A stretch of 64,000 nt of DNA. Origin: G963923945 sp965199175. Lineage in GTDB: Bacteria > Pseudomonadota > Alphaproteobacteria > G963923945. Positions 61,439 through 64,000 of this stretch are shown here, one piece after another; the first letter of the stretch is position 1, and each line of letters starts with the position of its first letter. Location of the stretch: contig OZ240684.1 in NCBI GenBank assembly GCA_965199175.1, forward strand, positions 434,001 through 498,000. The letters are read 5' to 3'. Both the position numbers and the translations under genes were made by a program. The notes beneath the pieces are model-generated. The model was not told where the DNA came from. It worked only from the letters and a program-made list of their open reading frames with translations, and did not search any database.

Positions 61439-61745
61439 GACGGGTGTTAGGCTCCGCACCGTTTCCAAAAACAGGGCATATGTCAACGGCTGGCTCAGGA
61501 TAACCAGTTCAGGATACCCAGCCCGGGACAATCAGTTCAGGACAATCAGTTCAAGGTAATCACAGGACAATCAGGTCATCAGTTCAGGATACCCGGTTCA
61601 GATTCTACCCTTTGGTTGTCATCAGGCCAAGCCTGTTTTATATCAAGCCTGTTCTGATACCCTGAATATCCTGTATATGTCTTGTCTGTATCCTGTATGC
61701 TTTTTCGTCAGGCTATTCTTGATTTTTCTCAGCCGTTTTTTGCTT
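61439..61745. repeat. Spacer, ruvX / gatC, with CAGTTCAGGA repeats
   Basis: About 300 bp. 61494-61606 is a stuttered array of TCAGTTCAGGA(C/T)A(A/T) and GGACAATCAG units (about six copies), then ATATCAAGCCTGTT near 61640-61660. Both promoters lie here. No gene is seen. Confidence 0.65.
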
Positions 61746-62033
61746 ATGTCACTTGATCAGCAAACTGTCCGTTCTATCGCCGCTTTGGCCCGGGTGAAAC
61801 TGGCCGAAGATGAGGTTGAGCATCTTGTGGGTGAACTCAACAATATTCTCGGCTGGGTTGAGCAGCTGGCTGAGGTCGATACCCAGGACACACCACCGAT
61901 GGCCAGCGTTGTTGGTACTGCCTTATCCTGTCGTGAAGATGAGATAACTGATGGCGGATGTGCGCAGGATATTCTGGCCAATGCACCAGAGCATATTCAG
62001 GGCTTTTTTGTTGTTCCTAAGGTCATAGAATAG
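61746..62033 (+). CDS. gatC: Aspartyl/glutamyl-tRNA amidotransferase subunit C
   Basis: 95 residues from ATG at 61746, starting MSLDQQTVRSIAALARVKLAEDEVEHLVGELNNIL as in other GatC; the frame is open to 61677, but that part is a spurious hydrophobic lead. GatC is the small wrap-around subunit that stabilises GatA against GatB in the GatCAB enzyme, which makes Gln-tRNA (and Asn-tRNA in some species) from the misacylated form. VDTQDTPPMASV and the C-terminal GFFVVPKVIE are also typical. It is 41 bp before gatA. Confidence 0.93.
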   Translation: MSLDQQTVRSIAALARVKLAEDEVEHLVGELNNILGWVEQLAEVDTQDTPPMASVVGTALSCREDEITDGGCAQDILANAPEHIQGFFVVPKVIE

Positions 62034-62074
62034 ATCGGGCCAAATACAACCCCGAATATCATCGAATATAATCA

Positions 62075-63562
62075 ATGTCTGGTTCCGACCCAACCGCTTT
62101 TACCTTATCTCAGGCCCGCGATGCTTTGCGGAGCGGTTCTCTATCCTCTGTTGAATTAACACAGGCCCATCTTGATGCGCTTGACCGTTTGGGGAAACTC
62201 AATGCCTTTATTACCCCAACGCCGGAGCAAGCCCTGGACATGGCGCGGGCTTCTGACAAGCGTCTGGCCAGGAAAGAAGCCGGGGCAATGGAAGGTCTCC
62301 CCATTGCTATGAAAGATCTTTTTTGCACCCGGGGTGTCCTCACCACGGCGGGTTCTCATATTCTCGATGGCTTTGTGCCGACTTACGAATCCACGGTTTC
62401 AGATAATCTGTGGCGCTCAGGGGCGGTCATGCTGGGGAAAGCCAATCTTGATGAATTCGCCATGGGGTCTGCCAATATCACCAGCCATTACGGTCCGGTA
62501 TGTAATCCCTGGACCCGACCTGAAGATTCGGCCCATCGGGTTCCTGGTGGCTCCAGCGGTGGTTCGGCAGCAGCGGTGGCGGGCCGGATGGCTCTGGCAG
62601 CAACCGGTACAGATACCGGTGGCTCAATCCGTCAGCCTGCGGCCTTTTGTGGCATTGTCGGTTTGAAGCCGACCTATGGTCGTTGTTCCCGCTGGGGTAT
62701 TGTTGCCTTTGCCTCTTCTCTTGATCAGGCCGGACCACTCACCCGCACAGTACGTGACGCCGCGATCATGTTGGGGGCGATGGCCGGGCATGATCCCAAA
62801 GATTCAACTTCTTCTAAAGAACCGGTTCCGGATTTTGAGAGTGGGTTGGAAAACGGTGTTCAGGGGTTACGGGTCGGGGTACCGGCTGAGTATCAGGTTG
62901 AGGGCATGGCTCCGGATCTTTCTGTTTTGTGGGAGCGTGGGCTGGAATGGCTCTGTGAGGCCGGGGCGGTTCGTGTAGACATTTCCTTACCCCATACCCG
63001 TTATGCTCTGCCGACGTATTATATCGTTGCACCTGCTGAGGCATCATCCAATCTCGCCCGCTATGATGGGGTGCGTTACGGGTTGCGGCTGGAGGGGGAC
63101 GATCTCTCTGAACTGTATGCCAACACAAGAGGGGAAGGATTTGGCCCGGAGGTACGCCGCCGTATTCTCATTGGGACTTATGTCCTTTCGGCCGGGTATC
63201 ACGATGCCTATTATCTGAAAGCACAAAAATTACGTACTCTGATCAGCCGGGATTTTGATGCTGCTTTTGCACAATGTGATGTTATCTTAACCCCGACCAC
63301 GCCGGGGTCTGCGTTTATGCTGGGCGAGAAGATGGATGATCCCATCGCGATGTATCTCAATGATGTCCTGACTGTCCCGGCGAGTTTGGCCGGATTACCG
63401 GCAATTTCAGTCCCGGCGGGCCTTGATCAGCAAAAATTACCGTTGGGCTTACAAGTCATTGGACGGCCTTTTGACGAGACGACAATTTTGCAGACCGCAC
63501 GGGTTTTAGAACATGCTGCTGGTTTTGACTCGATTCCCCATATGCTCAAGAACCGATCATGA
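62075..63562 (+). CDS. gatA: Aspartyl/glutamyl-tRNA amidotransferase subunit A
   Basis: 495 residues, amidase signature family. The catalytic triad is visible: Lys80 in IAMKDLF, the cis-Ser160 in VPGGSSGGSAAAVAG and nucleophile Ser184 in TGTDTGGSIRQPAAF. GLKPTYGRCSRWGIVAFASSLDQ and LPLGLQVIGRPFDE are further GatA hallmarks. It frees ammonia from glutamine for transamidation in GatB. The TGA stop overlaps the gatB start (ATGA), so translation is coupled. Presence of GatCAB implies indirect Gln-tRNA formation in this organism. Confidence 0.97.
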   Translation: MSGSDPTAFTLSQARDALRSGSLSSVELTQAHLDALDRLGKLNAFITPTPEQALDMARASDKRLARKEAGAMEGLPIAMKDLFCTRGVLTTAGSHILDGFVPTYESTVSDNLWRSGAVMLGKANLDEFAMGSANITSHYGPVCNPWTRPEDSAHRVPGGSSGGSAAAVAGRMALAATGTDTGGSIRQPAAFCGIVGLKPTYGRCSRWGIVAFASSLDQAGPLTRTVRDAAIMLGAMAGHDPKDSTSSKEPVPDFESGLENGVQGLRVGVPAEYQVEGMAPDLSVLWERGLEWLCEAGAVRVDISLPHTRYALPTYYIVAPAEASSNLARYDGVRYGLRLEGDDLSELYANTRGEGFGPEVRRRILIGTYVLSAGYHDAYYLKAQKLRTLISRDFDAAFAQCDVILTPTTPGSAFMLGEKMDDPIAMYLNDVLTVPASLAGLPAISVPAGLDQQKLPLGLQVIGRPFDETTILQTARVLEHAAGFDSIPHMLKNRS

Positions 63563-64000
63563 GTACCGGATCTGCTTCAACAATGGTGGCTGAAATACCG
63601 CTTCTTCAGGGTCAAAATGGCCCCTGGGAATGCGTTATCGGTATGGAAGTCCATGCCCAGGTGAGCGCGCGTTCAAAACTGTTTTCCGGTGCGCCAACAG
63701 CCTTTGGGGCTGATCCCAATACCCAGGTTTCTTTGGTTGATGCCGCGATGCCCGGTATGTTGCCAGTGATCAACCGGGTCTGTGTTGAACAGGCAATCCG
63801 GGCTGGATTGGGTCTGGAAGCCGAAATTAACCGGGTTTCGACTTTTGACCGCAAGAATTATTTTTATCCCGACCTCCCCCAGGGATATCAAATCTCTCAG
63901 TATAAGCAGCCCATTGTTTCTAAGGGGCGGATTGTTATTGATCTGCCTGCTGGTGCTCAGCGTGAGATTGGCATTACACGGCTGCATCTTGAGCAGGATG
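63559..64000 (+). CDS. gatB: Aspartyl/glutamyl-tRNA amidotransferase subunit B, cut by window end
   Basis: 147 codons from ATG at 63559, which overlaps the gatA stop. The reading starts MSTGSASTMVAEIPLLQGQN and has the GatB core: WECVIGMEVHAQVSARSKLFSGAP, PNTQVSLVDAAMPGMLPVIN and FDRKNYFYPDLPQGYQISQYKQPI. GatB phosphorylates the misacylated amino acid and catalyses transamidation. The gene runs beyond 64000; the usual length is about 480 residues, so two-thirds is missing. The open frame reaches the window end without a stop. Confidence 0.95.
   Translation, partial: MSTGSASTMVAEIPLLQGQNGPWECVIGMEVHAQVSARSKLFSGAPTAFGADPNTQVSLVDAAMPGMLPVINRVCVEQAIRAGLGLEAEINRVSTFDRKNYFYPDLPQGYQISQYKQPIVSKGRIVIDLPAGAQREIGITRLHLEQD

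Overview
The window is alphaproteobacterial chromosome, most likely Rhodospirillales-like, judged from gene content and order only. Lineage markers are DivK, PopZ, ParE, a PhaR-type PHA regulator, an EipB/DUF1849 envelope protein, DUF983, a PAS_5 protein, and the runs secG-pyrG-kdsA and pcm-tolC-popZ-valS. Base composition is moderate in genes and very A+T-rich in several spacers. I found no tRNA, rRNA or CRISPR array.

Layout. 0.3-5.7 kb: SPOR lipoprotein, EipB-like protein, divK, rpmG (55 codons, opposite strand), and a DUF983 / S41-protease pair. 6.3-19 kb: conserved core block secG, pyrG, kdsA, pcm-like, tolC, popZ, valS, a GT2 glycosyltransferase, and parE on the other strand. 19-31.9 kb: PAS_5 protein; a large unrecognised envelope protein with three 113-residue repeats; a SoxCD-like pair; a PHA cluster (PhaC-like, overlapping small PHA-associated gene, divergent phaR); a broken XRE regulator; a PAS-GGDEF-EAL protein; a class III aminotransferase. 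32-44.6 kb: small hypothetical, large hybrid histidine kinase, three-gene heavy-metal-type RND efflux operon, SHOCT lipoprotein, metallophosphoesterase. 44.8-47 kb: an IS1595-family element carrying a P63C-domain passenger and a tiny membrane protein; its transposase is frameshifted at the second catalytic Asp. 47-58 kb: porin, TonB-dependent receptor, convergent exbB-exbD-exbD-tonB, and a NitT/TauT-type ABC importer. 58-64 kb: tusA, HDAC-like deacetylase, class III CoA-transferase, ruvX (yqgF), and gatC-gatA-gatB (gatB cut by the window end).

How the genes work together. The TonB receptor, its private ExbB/ExbD/ExbD/TonB motor and the ABC importer look like one outer-to-inner-membrane uptake route; the substrate cannot be read from sequence. 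The RND operon exports metal ions or similar, with an Asp/His-rich periplasmic adaptor. PhaC-like, PHA-associated protein and PhaR form a storage-polymer module.

The most unusual genome-level property is local duplication. Nearly every spacer is built of 10-50 bp imperfect tandem repeats, and at four genes (pyrG, parE, tonB, the HDAC gene) the duplicated unit includes the gene's 3' end and stop codon. The same process appears inside genes (three-repeat envelope protein, Pro-Glu TonB spacer, ExbB linker, PPGYA lipoprotein). The best candidate for an undescribed protein system is the three-repeat envelope protein at 21.0-23.1 kb.
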